Below, piece after piece: positions 1-5,239 of a stretch of 5,239 nt of DNA. The first letter of the stretch is position 1. Every line of letters begins with the position of its first letter. Source of the DNA: Chloroflexota bacterium (GTDB taxonomy: Bacteria > Chloroflexota > Dormibacteria > CF-121); NCBI GenBank assembly GCA_005881235.1, contig VBEQ01000106.1:1-5239 (forward strand), written 5' to 3'. The notes under the pieces are model-generated. The model was not told the DNA's origin and ran no database searches. It saw only the letters and a list, made by a program, of their open reading frames with translations. Position numbers and translations under genes: made by a program.

Positions 1-748
1 CATGGCCGGCGATCGGCTGAGAGTAGCCGGCGAAGTGCTTGTCAGTGGCCGCGATCACTGGATGAGAGGGATCGTTCCCCTGGAAGCCCTTGATGGCGGC
101 CGCACCCAGGACCGAGTCGAGGATGGGGTCTTCGCCGAAGGACTCGTAGTAGCGGCCGTAGCGGGCGTCACGGGAGACCTCGAGCACCGGCGCGAACGTC
201 CATCGAATACCCATGGCTGCTGCGCCTCGGCCGGTGGCCGCCTCGCTGTTGCTGACCAGTGCGGCGTCGGCGGTCGCGCCCATGCCGATGCCGTGCGGGA
301 AAATCTCGGCGCCGAGCACATTGTTGTTGCCATGCACCGCGTCGTAGCCATAGATGATCGGGATATGCAGCCGCGAATTCTGGACCGCGTACTGCTGCAA
401 GGTATTGATATTGGTCGCCCAGCTATTTGGAATATTCGGGCTGGGAACGTCACCGCCGCCGGAGAGCAGGGAGCCGGCGCCATCGGTGATCAGCGCCTGC
501 TGCATCCAGGGCTGGGTAAGCGGAAAGTTCGTGTTGATCTGGACCATCTGCCCGACTTTCTCGCGGACGTTCATCTGAGCGAGCAGGGAGTCGACCCGGC
601 TCTGGACCGGGTTGGCGCTGTCCAACCAGGGTGCGGCGGCATCCGGCGTCGCGGCGTTGAATCCGGGTGATGCACCCGCCGTGCCAATCAATAAGAGCCC
701 TACGGTTGCGCCGAGCGCGGCGGATCTCCGGATGAGGCGGCTGTTCAT
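1..748 (-). CDS. Secreted glycoside hydrolase family 3 (beta-glucosidase / beta-glucan exohydrolase type), 3' end outside window
   Basis: The 249 visible residues are the N-terminal part of a GH3 enzyme, a family that releases glucose or other sugars from the non-reducing ends of beta-glucosides and beta-glucans. Residues 1-26 look like a Sec signal peptide: basic RLIRR, a hydrophobic stretch, and a likely cleavage after AGA, with no lipobox. GH3 motifs follow in order: RVDSLLAQMNVREKVGQM (51-68), YGYDAVHG with the subsite -1 Asp (133-140), IFPHGIGMGAT (149-159), APVLEVSRDARYGRYYESFG (186-205, followed by EDP), and the Lys-His pair in DKHFAGY (236-242). The HGNNNVLGA and IFPH segments resemble plant and marine beta-glucan exohydrolases more than the simplest BglX enzymes, so a glucan exohydrolase is plausible. 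The catalytic Asp nucleophile lies beyond the window edge. The start at 748 is supported by both the ribosome binding site and the signal peptide. Family is certain; substrate is inferred. Confidence 0.95.
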   Translation of the reverse strand, partial: MNSRLIRRSAALGATVGLLLIGTAGASPGFNAATPDAAAPWLDSANPVQSRVDSLLAQMNVREKVGQMVQINTNFPLTQPWMQQALITDGAGSLLSGGGDVPSPNIPNSWATNINTLQQYAVQNSRLHIPIIYGYDAVHGNNNVLGAEIFPHGIGMGATADAALVSNSEAATGRGAAAMGIRWTFAPVLEVSRDARYGRYYESFGEDPILDSVLGAAAIKGFQGNDPSHPVIAATDKHFAGYSQPIAGH

Positions 749-756
749 ACGGTTTC

Positions 757-763
757 CCTCCTT
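757..763 (-). promoter_or_regulatory. Strong Shine-Dalgarno of the GH3 gene
   Basis: On the minus strand the sequence reads AAGGAGG, 8 nt before the ATG whose first base is 748. This near-perfect anti-16S complement fixes the GH3 start. It is by far the best ribosome binding site in the window. Confidence 0.9.
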
Positions 764-764
764 A

Positions 765-803
765 CTACCAGCCTGATGGGTTTTAACCCAGCGCAGATGG
801 TAG
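765..803. repeat. Nested inverted repeat upstream of the GH3 gene (candidate operator or leader hairpin)
   Basis: The core is TGGGTTTTAACCCA (777-790), 6-bp arms around TT. It is flanked by a second pair of arms, ctacca at 765-770 and tggtag at 798-803. A further CTG/CAG pair lies between them, at 773-775 and 794-796. Together about 15 bp can pair over 39 nt, with two small internal loops. The structure ends one base before the Shine-Dalgarno. No U-tract follows on the minus strand, so it is not a Rho-independent terminator. A possible -10 box on the minus strand (TACCAT, 797-802) overlaps the outer arm, with no good -35. If real, it would place the inner repeat at about +1, where a repressor would act. 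The bases are seen directly; the regulatory role is inferred. Confidence 0.55.
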
Positions 804-882
804 CAGCGGTCTGCTTCGGCTGTTGCCTAAAGCGAGCGCATCAGTGGGGGATAGTCGTTATGCGCCTGGAGGGAAGCTTTTC
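804..882. other. Rest of the intergenic gap between the acidic-protein gene and the GH3 gene
   Basis: I see no terminator with a T-tract after the stop of the acidic-protein gene and no convincing promoter here. Whether the GH3 gene is read from its own promoter or by read-through cannot be decided from the sequence. Confidence 0.5.
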
Positions 883-1386
883 TTAACGCTCGTCGCGATA
901 GTCGAGGTCTTCGACGGGGTCGCCGGTGTAGCTGTCGATTTTGCGATCGACCGCGCCGGGGGCCTCCTTGACGACATGCATGGCCGCTTCTTCGGCGCTG
1001 GGGTAACCGCCTTCGTCGCCCAGCTCGGAGCGCAGCTCGCCACCGCCGTCTTCTGATTCGTCGTCGACGAGCCGAACCTCGTCCTTGTCCGCGCGGACGC
1101 GGTCGGGAACTTCCTCGCGTAACCGCTCATCGAGCGTGTCCTGATGGTAGTAGTCGTCGGGCGCCTGCTTGTAATCGCGCGGCGGGACCTCGCCTTCCTG
1201 CGCGTCGCCCGTGATCTCCTTTTGGGGCAGCGCGCCCATCAGATCCGGTTGACCCTCGGAATCGAGGTCTTCGTCCTCGGAGAGTTCTGTGCCGCGCGCG
1301 CGACCCGCGGGGCCGGGCGCCGCGTCGAGATCGGGGATGCCCTGCGTATCGAGGTCGTCGTTGGGATCTTGATCCTGCTTGGCCAT
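883..1386 (-). CDS. Acidic, probably disordered protein, DUF5709-like
   Basis: This gene encodes 167 residues, of which 51 are Asp or Glu and 18 Lys or Arg, with no Cys, Trp or Phe and no membrane segment. It is therefore a soluble, highly acidic and probably largely unstructured protein. Two stretches match what I recall of DUF5709, a family of unknown function found mainly in Actinomycetota: TLDERLREEVPD (84-95) and SAEEAAMHVVKE (130-141). The N-terminal part contains an imperfect internal repeat, DLDTQGIPDL (11-20) and DLDSEGQPDL (40-49). The second copy runs into a TGDAQEG-PPRD segment (59-71). The ATG at 1386 was chosen because the acidic composition begins there. The frame stays open upstream, but that part is antisense to ftsK. 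Upstream is AAGGGA, a weak Shine-Dalgarno 3 nt before the ATG. The same bases form part of a TATAAG box 6 nt from the ATG, so a near-leaderless message is also possible. Function is unknown. Confidence 0.8.
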   Translation of the reverse strand: MAKQDQDPNDDLDTQGIPDLDAAPGPAGRARGTELSEDEDLDSEGQPDLMGALPQKEITGDAQEGEVPPRDYKQAPDDYYHQDTLDERLREEVPDRVRADKDEVRLVDDESEDGGGELRSELGDEGGYPSAEEAAMHVVKEAPGAVDRKIDSYTGDPVEDLDYRDER

Positions 1387-1440
1387 ACGTCCCTTATACG
1401 CCTTCGCCGCCTCTAGTCGGCGCATTGAATAGCCGCTAGA
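1387..1440. promoter_or_regulatory. Divergent intergenic region between the acidic-protein gene and ftsK
   Basis: Both genes must be transcribed from or near these 54 bp. A TATA element at 1393-1399 reads TATAAG on the minus strand and TTATAC on the plus strand, so it could serve either direction. The corresponding -35 boxes are poor: CCGACT at 16 bp for the minus strand, TTGATC (1369-1374) at 19 bp for the plus strand. The promoter assignment is tentative. Confidence 0.35.
1412..1440. repeat. Inverted repeat directly abutting the ftsK start
   Basis: TCTAGTCGGC (1412-1421) pairs with GCCGCTAGA (1432-1440), giving 9 bp with a single bulged T and a 10-nt loop. The right arm ends on the base before the annotated ftsK ATG. 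It could be a protein-binding site in the divergent promoter or a hairpin at the 5' end of the ftsK message. The pairing is seen directly; a function is inferred. Confidence 0.45.
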
Positions 1441-3783
1441 ATGCAAGCCATTCGTCACAGCAGACGTCGCAGCCACCCGGCAAGTGTGAGAACCCGGCGA
1501 AAGCGCATCGCGCGCCCGAAGCGCTCCACCTCGCGGCAGCGCTTTCGAATCAAGGCACCTCGCCTTCCAAAGCTCAAGGTTCCTGAGTCCCAGCAGCGCG
1601 AGCTCGCCGGGATCGGCTTTCTGTTGCTGGCCGGGCTGCTCGTCCTGGCGGTCGCGCTCCAGGCCAGCGGCTCCGCCATGGACCTGCTGCGCGGGGGGCT
1701 GGTGGGCCTCTTCGGGTGGGGCGTGGTCTTCGTCATCCTCGCGGCGCTGGTCGCTGCCGCCGAGTTGCTGATGCCCTGGATCCAAACGATGACCTGGGGC
1801 CGCGGCCTTGGGATCGCCCTGCTGCTGGTGACGTCGCTCGGCCTGCTTCACGTGTCCGCGGGCGGCGCCGGTGGATCGGTGGGGAAGGCCGAGGGGGAGG
1901 CACTTCGCAGCCTCGTTGGAACCGCGGGTAGCATCTTGATTCTCGGCGCGGTCTTCCTCGGTGGCCTGGTGCTCGCGTTCGATATCTCGTTTCGCGAAAC
2001 GCTCGGGGCACTGCGCGAGCACTACCTTGCGAATCGCCCGGAGCCCAAGCCGGTCATCAAGGAAAAGAAGCCGGCCGAGGCCTGGAATCCGCGCAACCAG
2101 GTGGTGCGCTCCGAAACCGCGGAGCCGGTGCTGGTCCCCATCAACGGCGTCGCCTCGCCCACCAGGCCGGCGGCCGTGCCACCGTCCCCCGAGCTCGAGT
2201 CGGCGATTGCCGCACTGCAAGAGCCGATCGAGGACGAGATGGCGCCCACATCGCACCGGAAAAAGGCCGCCGTCGCTGAGCCTGTTCTAACGGTCGTACG
2301 CGACGGCGATGAAACGGCGCCGACCCTCGTCGAGGATGAGATCCAGCGGGTCTGGATGAAGCCCGACCTCAGCCTGCTCGATACCGTCACCGTTCGCAAG
2401 GAGCGACTGCATGATGAGATCAAAGCGAATATCAAGCTGATCGAGGGGACCCTCGCGAGCTTCGATGTCGAGGCGACCGTCATCGGCGTCAACTCGGGTC
2501 CGTCCGTGACGCAGTACGAGCTGCAGCCCGGCCATGGCGTACCCGTCCGCAAGATCACCGCCCTGCAGAACGACCTGGCGCTCGCCCTCTCTGCCGCCAT
2601 CCGGATCCAGGCGCCCATCCCGGGCAAGCCGGCGCTGGGCATCGAGGTCCCCAACAAGGCGACCAGCCTGGTCACGCTTCGAGAGATCATCCAGACGCCG
2701 ACCTTCCAGAACGACAAGACGCTCTTGTCGCTCGCGATCGGAACGGACGTTTCCGGCAACACCGTGGTCGGCGACCTGACCCGCATGCCGCATCTGCTGA
2801 TCGCGGGCGCCACCGGATCGGGAAAGAGCGTCTGCATCAACGCGCTGATCGCCGGCATGCTCTTCCAGGCGACGCCGGAAGAGCTCAAGTACATCCTGAT
2901 CGATCCCAAGCGGGTCGAATTCTCCATGTTCCAGGACATGCCGCACCTGCTCGTGCCGGTGGTAACGGAGTCTGACCACGCGACCTCGGCCCTGCGCTGG
3001 GCGGTCGCCGAGATGGAGACGCGTTACAAGCTATTCGCCAGCCACACCGTGCGTAACATCGCCGACTTCAACGGAAAGGCGCCCGAAATGGGACTGAACC
3101 CATTGCCCTACATCGTGATCGTGATCGACGAGCTCGCCGACCTGATGATGGTGGCCGCGGGGGAGATCGAGGAACTGATCTGCCGCATCGCCCAGCTGGC
3201 TCGCGCCGTCGGCATCCACCTCCTGGTCGCGACGCAGCGCCCCTCCGCCGACATCATTACCGGCCTGATCAAGGCCAACATCCCGTCGCGGATCGCCTTC
3301 GCCGTCAGCTCCAGCATCGACTCGCGCGTCATCCTTGACGAGACCGGTGCCGAGAAGCTGCTCGGCCGCGGCGACATGCTCTACCTTCCGGTCGAGGCCG
3401 GAAGGGCCACCCGTCTGCAGGGCGTGTTCGTTTCGGATCGGGAGATGAAGGCGATCATCGACTTCTGGAAGGGGCAGGGTAAGCCGCAGTACCAGGAGGA
3501 GATCTTCAACGTCGAGGCAACCGTCTCCTGGGTCAAGGAAGGCATGAAGCGCGATCCCCTCTTCGCCAAGGGGGCGCACGTGGTCGCGACCGAAGGCCGC
3601 GCCTCGGTCTCCCTGCTCCAGCGCAAGCTCAACGTGGGGTATACGCGGGCGGCTCGGATCGTCGACCAGCTGGCCGACCAGCGGGTGATCGGCCCCTACG
3701 AGGGCAGCAAGTCCCGCGAGGTGCTGATGAACCTGCTCGAGGTCGACGAGCTGGTCAAAGATCTCGACGACGCCAACTCGTGA
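1441..3783 (+). CDS. ftsK: DNA translocase FtsK/SpoIIIE
   Basis: This is a complete 780-residue septal DNA pump, which uses ATP to move chromosomal DNA during division and XerCD dimer resolution. The first 46 residues hold 19 Arg or Lys, a cytoplasmic basic tail. Four membrane helices follow at about 56-75, 86-108, 121-139 and 158-181. A variable Pro/Glu-rich linker spans about 198-300. The motor begins near KPDLSLL (307-313), with the conserved GPSVTQYEL (353-361), Walker A GATGSGKS (456-463, Lys462) and Walker B IVIVIDE (558-564, Asp563). The segment VATQRPSADIITGLIKANIP follows the Walker B. A C-terminal gamma winged helix (about 706-766, RKLNVGYTRAARIVDQL) reads oriented DNA signals. Length is typical of SpoIIIE-like forms rather than the 1300-residue E. 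coli FtsK. The start is uncertain: an in-frame stop lies at 1426-1428, no Shine-Dalgarno precedes 1441, and a GTG at 1486 is an alternative that would remove 15 residues. Confidence 0.97.
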   Translation: MQAIRHSRRRSHPASVRTRRKRIARPKRSTSRQRFRIKAPRLPKLKVPESQQRELAGIGFLLLAGLLVLAVALQASGSAMDLLRGGLVGLFGWGVVFVILAALVAAAELLMPWIQTMTWGRGLGIALLLVTSLGLLHVSAGGAGGSVGKAEGEALRSLVGTAGSILILGAVFLGGLVLAFDISFRETLGALREHYLANRPEPKPVIKEKKPAEAWNPRNQVVRSETAEPVLVPINGVASPTRPAAVPPSPELESAIAALQEPIEDEMAPTSHRKKAAVAEPVLTVVRDGDETAPTLVEDEIQRVWMKPDLSLLDTVTVRKERLHDEIKANIKLIEGTLASFDVEATVIGVNSGPSVTQYELQPGHGVPVRKITALQNDLALALSAAIRIQAPIPGKPALGIEVPNKATSLVTLREIIQTPTFQNDKTLLSLAIGTDVSGNTVVGDLTRMPHLLIAGATGSGKSVCINALIAGMLFQATPEELKYILIDPKRVEFSMFQDMPHLLVPVVTESDHATSALRWAVAEMETRYKLFASHTVRNIADFNGKAPEMGLNPLPYIVIVIDELADLMMVAAGEIEELICRIAQLARAVGIHLLVATQRPSADIITGLIKANIPSRIAFAVSSSIDSRVILDETGAEKLLGRGDMLYLPVEAGRATRLQGVFVSDREMKAIIDFWKGQGKPQYQEEIFNVEATVSWVKEGMKRDPLFAKGAHVVATEGRASVSLLQRKLNVGYTRAARIVDQLADQRVIGPYEGSKSREVLMNLLEVDELVKDLDDANS

Positions 3784-3786
3784 CGA

Positions 3787-3816
3787 CAGACAGCTGTCAA
3801 ACGGCCGGGTTAGGAT
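3787..3816 (+). promoter_or_regulatory. Weak candidate promoter for yajQ-pncC
   Basis: CAGACA (3787-3792) and TAGGAT (3811-3816) are separated by 18 bp in the 45-bp gap after ftsK. Each matches the sigma70 consensus at 4 of 6 positions. A perfect 10-bp palindrome, GACAGCTGTC (3789-3798), overlaps the -35. Transcription would start only a few bases before the yajQ ATG. Read-through from ftsK is an equally good explanation. Confidence 0.25.
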
Positions 3817-3828
3817 AGGCCCCAAGTA

Positions 3829-4320
3829 ATGGCTCAGGACTATTCGTTCGACGTGGCCTCGCAGTTCGACCGGCAGGAGCTGGTCAACGCCGTGAACCAG
3901 GCGCAGCGGGAGATCGTGACCCGCTACGACTTCAAGGACACCGGCGCCTCGATCGATCTCGGGGAGAGCGAGATCACGCTGCACGGCCCCAGCGACTTCA
4001 AGCTGAAGGCGATGATCGACGTGCTGCAGAGCAAGCTGGTCAAGCGCCAGCTCTCCTTGAAGATCCTCAAGCCCGGGCCGATCGAACCGGCGGCGAAGGG
4101 CAATGTGCGGCAGACGCTCGAGCTGCAGCAGGGGATCGACGACGAACTGGCCCGCAACCTCGTCAAACAGATCAAGCAGGTGTCACCCAAGGTGCAGCCG
4201 CGCATCCAGGGCGACACCATTCGGGTGTCGAGCCGCGAGAAAGACCTGCTCCAGCAGGTGATCACGGCCCTCAAGGCGAGCGAGACATCGGTCCCGCTGC
4301 AATTCATCAACTACCGGTGA
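3829..4320 (+). CDS. yajQ: YajQ family nucleotide-binding protein (UPF0234)
   Basis: This 163-residue cytoplasmic protein is full length for the YajQ family, which folds as two ferredoxin-like domains. Members have been reported to bind nucleotides or RNA, and the Xanthomonas homologue binds cyclic di-GMP and acts in its signalling. Family hallmarks are visible: SFDVASQFD near the N-terminus (6-14), TRYDFKDT (31-38), SDFKLKAMIDVLQSKLVKRQ (55-74), QGIDDELARNLVKQIK (101-116), KVQPRIQGDTIRVSSREKDL (121-140), and the terminal PLQFINYR. The start is preceded only by a weak AGG 9 nt upstream. The gene follows ftsK by 45 bp and its stop lies 3 bp before pncC, suggesting co-transcription with pncC. 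The role in this organism is unknown; a c-di-GMP role is inference from one studied homologue. Confidence 0.95.
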   Translation: MAQDYSFDVASQFDRQELVNAVNQAQREIVTRYDFKDTGASIDLGESEITLHGPSDFKLKAMIDVLQSKLVKRQLSLKILKPGPIEPAAKGNVRQTLELQQGIDDELARNLVKQIKQVSPKVQPRIQGDTIRVSSREKDLLQQVITALKASETSVPLQFINYR

Positions 4321-4323
4321 CGG

Positions 4324-4842
4324 ATGCCGCCCGATCCTCAGATCTACGCGCTGGCACAGCAGGTGGGCGAACGATTCCTCCGGCAGCGGCGCACGCTGGC
4401 GGTGGCGGAGTCCTGCACCGGCGGCATGCTGGGTGCGGCGCTGACGGACGTGCCGGGCAGCTCCACCTACTTTCTGGGCGGCGTGATCAGCTATGCCGAC
4501 GCGGTGAAGCTGGAACAGCTGGGCGTGCCGGACGCGAGCTTGCGCCAGTATGGGTCGGTCAGCGAGCAAACGGCAGCCGCCATGGCGAGCGGCGTTCGGC
4601 AGCGCCTGCACGCGGACGTCGGCGTCTCGGTCACCGGGGTGGCGGGACCGGATGCGGAGGGCTCCAAGCCGGTTGGTCTGACCTTTATCGGGATCGCTAC
4701 CCCCACCCTGCCCTCCCCCGCGAGCGGAGGAGGGGAATCGGTGACGACTCATCGTTTCCAATGGACCGGCGACCGCTGGGACAACCGGCGCCGCTCGGTG
4801 ATCGCCGCCCTGGAGTTGCTGGTCTCGGCTCCGGAACGTTAG
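4324..4842 (+). CDS. pncC: Stand-alone CinA C-terminal domain, NMN amidohydrolase
   Basis: The 172-residue protein matches PncC, which hydrolyses nicotinamide mononucleotide to nicotinate mononucleotide plus ammonia, recycling the NMN made by NAD-dependent DNA ligase. It has the AESCTGG motif (28-34, Ser30), PGSSTYFLGGVISYADAVK (44-62) with conserved Tyr57 and Lys62, VSE (79-81), and SVTGVAGPD followed by KPVG (102-118). The MoaB-like N-terminal domain of full CinA is absent, and an in-frame stop lies just before the ATG, so it is not simply a truncated annotation. It starts 3 bp after the yajQ stop without a clear Shine-Dalgarno, so translational coupling is likely. An odd segment, TPTLPSPASGGGES (126-139), lengthens a surface loop by about 9 residues relative to E. 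coli PncC and coincides with a palindromic DNA repeat. All recognised motifs lie outside this segment and the frame is kept, so the enzyme may well be functional. Confidence 0.93.
   Translation: MPPDPQIYALAQQVGERFLRQRRTLAVAESCTGGMLGAALTDVPGSSTYFLGGVISYADAVKLEQLGVPDASLRQYGSVSEQTAAAMASGVRQRLHADVGVSVTGVAGPDAEGSKPVGLTFIGIATPTLPSPASGGGESVTTHRFQWTGDRWDNRRRSVIAALELLVSAPER
4699..4740. repeat. Short GC-rich palindromic repeat inserted in frame in pncC
   Basis: CCCTCCCCCGC (4711-4721) faces GCGGAGGAGGG (4724-4734). Ten of 11 positions pair around GA, preceded by a CCCCACCCTG lead. The layout resembles the short dispersed palindromes, often translated as PSPASGRGE-like peptides, that are common in intergenic DNA of many GC-rich bacteria. 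Here it adds low-complexity Pro/Ser/Gly residues between a conserved strand (GLTFIGIA) and the RFQWTGDR segment of pncC. The palindrome is seen directly; its being a mobile or dispersed repeat is inferred from resemblance. Confidence 0.6.
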
Positions 4843-4844
4843 CG

Positions 4845-4873
4845 TTGACAGTTACACAAATCCGTATTACAGT
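4845..4873 (+). promoter_or_regulatory. recA promoter (sigma70 type)
   Basis: A perfect -35 TTGACA (4845-4850) is followed by exactly 17 bp and TACAGT (4868-4873), a TAnnnT-type -10. Transcription should start near 4880, giving a leader of about 37 nt. It begins 3 bp after the pncC stop. I see no GAAC-N4-GTTC LexA box overlapping it. Confidence 0.75.
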
Positions 4874-4903
4874 GGAGCGGACGGGCCAGGCCGACCACGA
4901 AGC

Positions 4904-4910
4904 AAGGGGA
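4904..4910 (+). promoter_or_regulatory. Shine-Dalgarno of recA
   Basis: AAGGGGA lies 6 nt before the ATG at 4917. It fixes the start, which also matches the usual RecA N-terminal length. Confidence 0.8.
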
Positions 4911-4916
4911 ATCTAG

Positions 4917-5239
4917 ATGTCAGAAAAAGACCGGGCATTGACGGCTGCGCTCAGCCAGATCGAGCGAAGCTATGGGAAGGGCGCCATCATGAAATTGGGG
5001 GAGGCGGCCGCGCAAAAAAACATCGACGTGATCCCAACCGGCTCGCTCACCCTCGACATGGCGCTGGGCGTGGGTGGGATCCCACGGGGGAGAGTCGTGG
5101 AGATCTACGGCCCGGAGTCGTCGGGCAAGACCACGCTGGCGCTGCATGTCATCGCGCAAGCCCAGAAGCTCGGCGGCGTCGCCGCCTTCATCGACGCCGA
5201 GCACGCCCTGGACCCGGTCTACGCCGGACATATCGGGGT
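4917..5239 (+). CDS. recA: Recombinase RecA, N-terminal part (3' end outside window)
   Basis: The 107 complete residues are an unmistakable RecA N-terminus. RecA forms ATP-dependent filaments on single-stranded DNA, pairs homologous DNA, and stimulates LexA-type autocleavage where LexA exists. Visible motifs are the N-terminal helix and linker (ALSQIERSYGKGAIMKLGE, 11-29), the IPTGSLTLDMALGVGGIPRG segment (39-58), Walker A GPESSGKT (65-72, Lys71) and FIDAEHALDP (91-100) with the catalytic Glu95. Position and spacing match E. coli RecA within one residue. No intein or frameshift is seen in this part. It sits 74 bp downstream of pncC, the classical cinA-recA neighbourhood, but has its own strong promoter, so it can be expressed independently of the yajQ-pncC transcript. 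Confidence 0.98.
   Translation, partial: MSEKDRALTAALSQIERSYGKGAIMKLGEAAAQKNIDVIPTGSLTLDMALGVGGIPRGRVVEIYGPESSGKTTLALHVIAQAQKLGGVAAFIDAEHALDPVYAGHIG

Noticed and set aside
2..670. A 222-codon plus-strand open frame
   Set aside because: It lies antisense to the clearly recognisable GH3 enzyme and matches no family I know.
883..2256. A 457-codon minus-strand open frame running through the ftsK 5' half into the acidic-protein gene
   Set aside because: The upstream 290 codons are antisense to ftsK coding sequence and show no family resemblance. GC-rich third positions create such open frames. Only the part from 1386 downward has a coherent composition and motifs.
3472..3479. GGGCAGGG, a match to the E. 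coli KOPS consensus for FtsK loading
   Set aside because: One match in over 5 kb of G-rich DNA is expected by chance, and this lineage may use a different polar motif.
3789..3798. Perfect palindrome GACAGCTGTC after ftsK
   Set aside because: Ten base pairs with no loop and no T-tract is not a terminator, and a palindrome of this size is expected a few times in a window of this length.
3031..3984. A 317-codon minus-strand open frame
   Set aside because: It is a shadow of the ftsK motor and gamma domain and the start of yajQ.
4845..4873. TTGACAGTT as a PafBC-type RecA damage-inducible promoter element
   Set aside because: It matches TTGTCRGTG at 7 of 9 positions, but the distance to the -10 fits an ordinary -35 (17-bp spacer), not the 8-bp spacing of that motif.
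4317..4916. A 199-codon plus-strand frame starting GTG at 4317
   Set aside because: It is the shifted frame of pncC and translates to low-complexity Arg/Gly-rich sequence; the 4324 frame carries all PncC motifs.

Overview
This is a high-GC bacterial chromosomal segment with densely packed genes. It carries six protein genes, two of them cut by the window edges, and I see no RNA genes, insertion sequences, CRISPR arrays or phage genes. A DUF5709-type acidic protein, a SpoIIIE/FtsK-type translocase and a stand-alone CinA C-terminal domain next to recA suggest a Terrabacteria lineage: Actinomycetota, or a Chloroflexota/Dormibacterota-like group. The phylum is inferred from family resemblance, not proven.

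Left part (1-1386, minus strand). A secreted family 3 glycoside hydrolase starts at 748 and runs off the left edge. Its start has a near-perfect Shine-Dalgarno, and directly upstream lies a 39-bp nested inverted repeat that could be an operator or an mRNA hairpin. Upstream of it, in the same direction, is a 167-residue, strongly acidic, probably disordered protein with DUF5709-like motifs.

Middle (1387-1440). A 54-bp divergent intergenic region separates the acidic-protein gene from ftsK. It contains a 9-bp inverted repeat with one bulge, which ends at the base before the ftsK ATG.

Right part (1441-5239, plus strand). The order is ftsK (DNA translocase), yajQ (nucleotide-binding protein reported to bind c-di-GMP), pncC (NMN amidohydrolase/CinA C-terminal domain) and recA (5' part only). 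yajQ and pncC are 3 bp apart and probably co-transcribed. recA has its own well-formed sigma70-type promoter beginning 3 bp after the pncC stop. ftsK and recA both act in chromosome maintenance, and the cinA/pncC-recA linkage is widely conserved. yajQ between ftsK and pncC is less usual.

The most notable features are a short GC-rich palindromic repeat captured in frame inside pncC (about 4699-4740), the nested dyad in front of the glycosidase, and the dyad abutting the ftsK start, which has no visible ribosome binding site. I found no convincing evidence of a wholly new multi-gene system.
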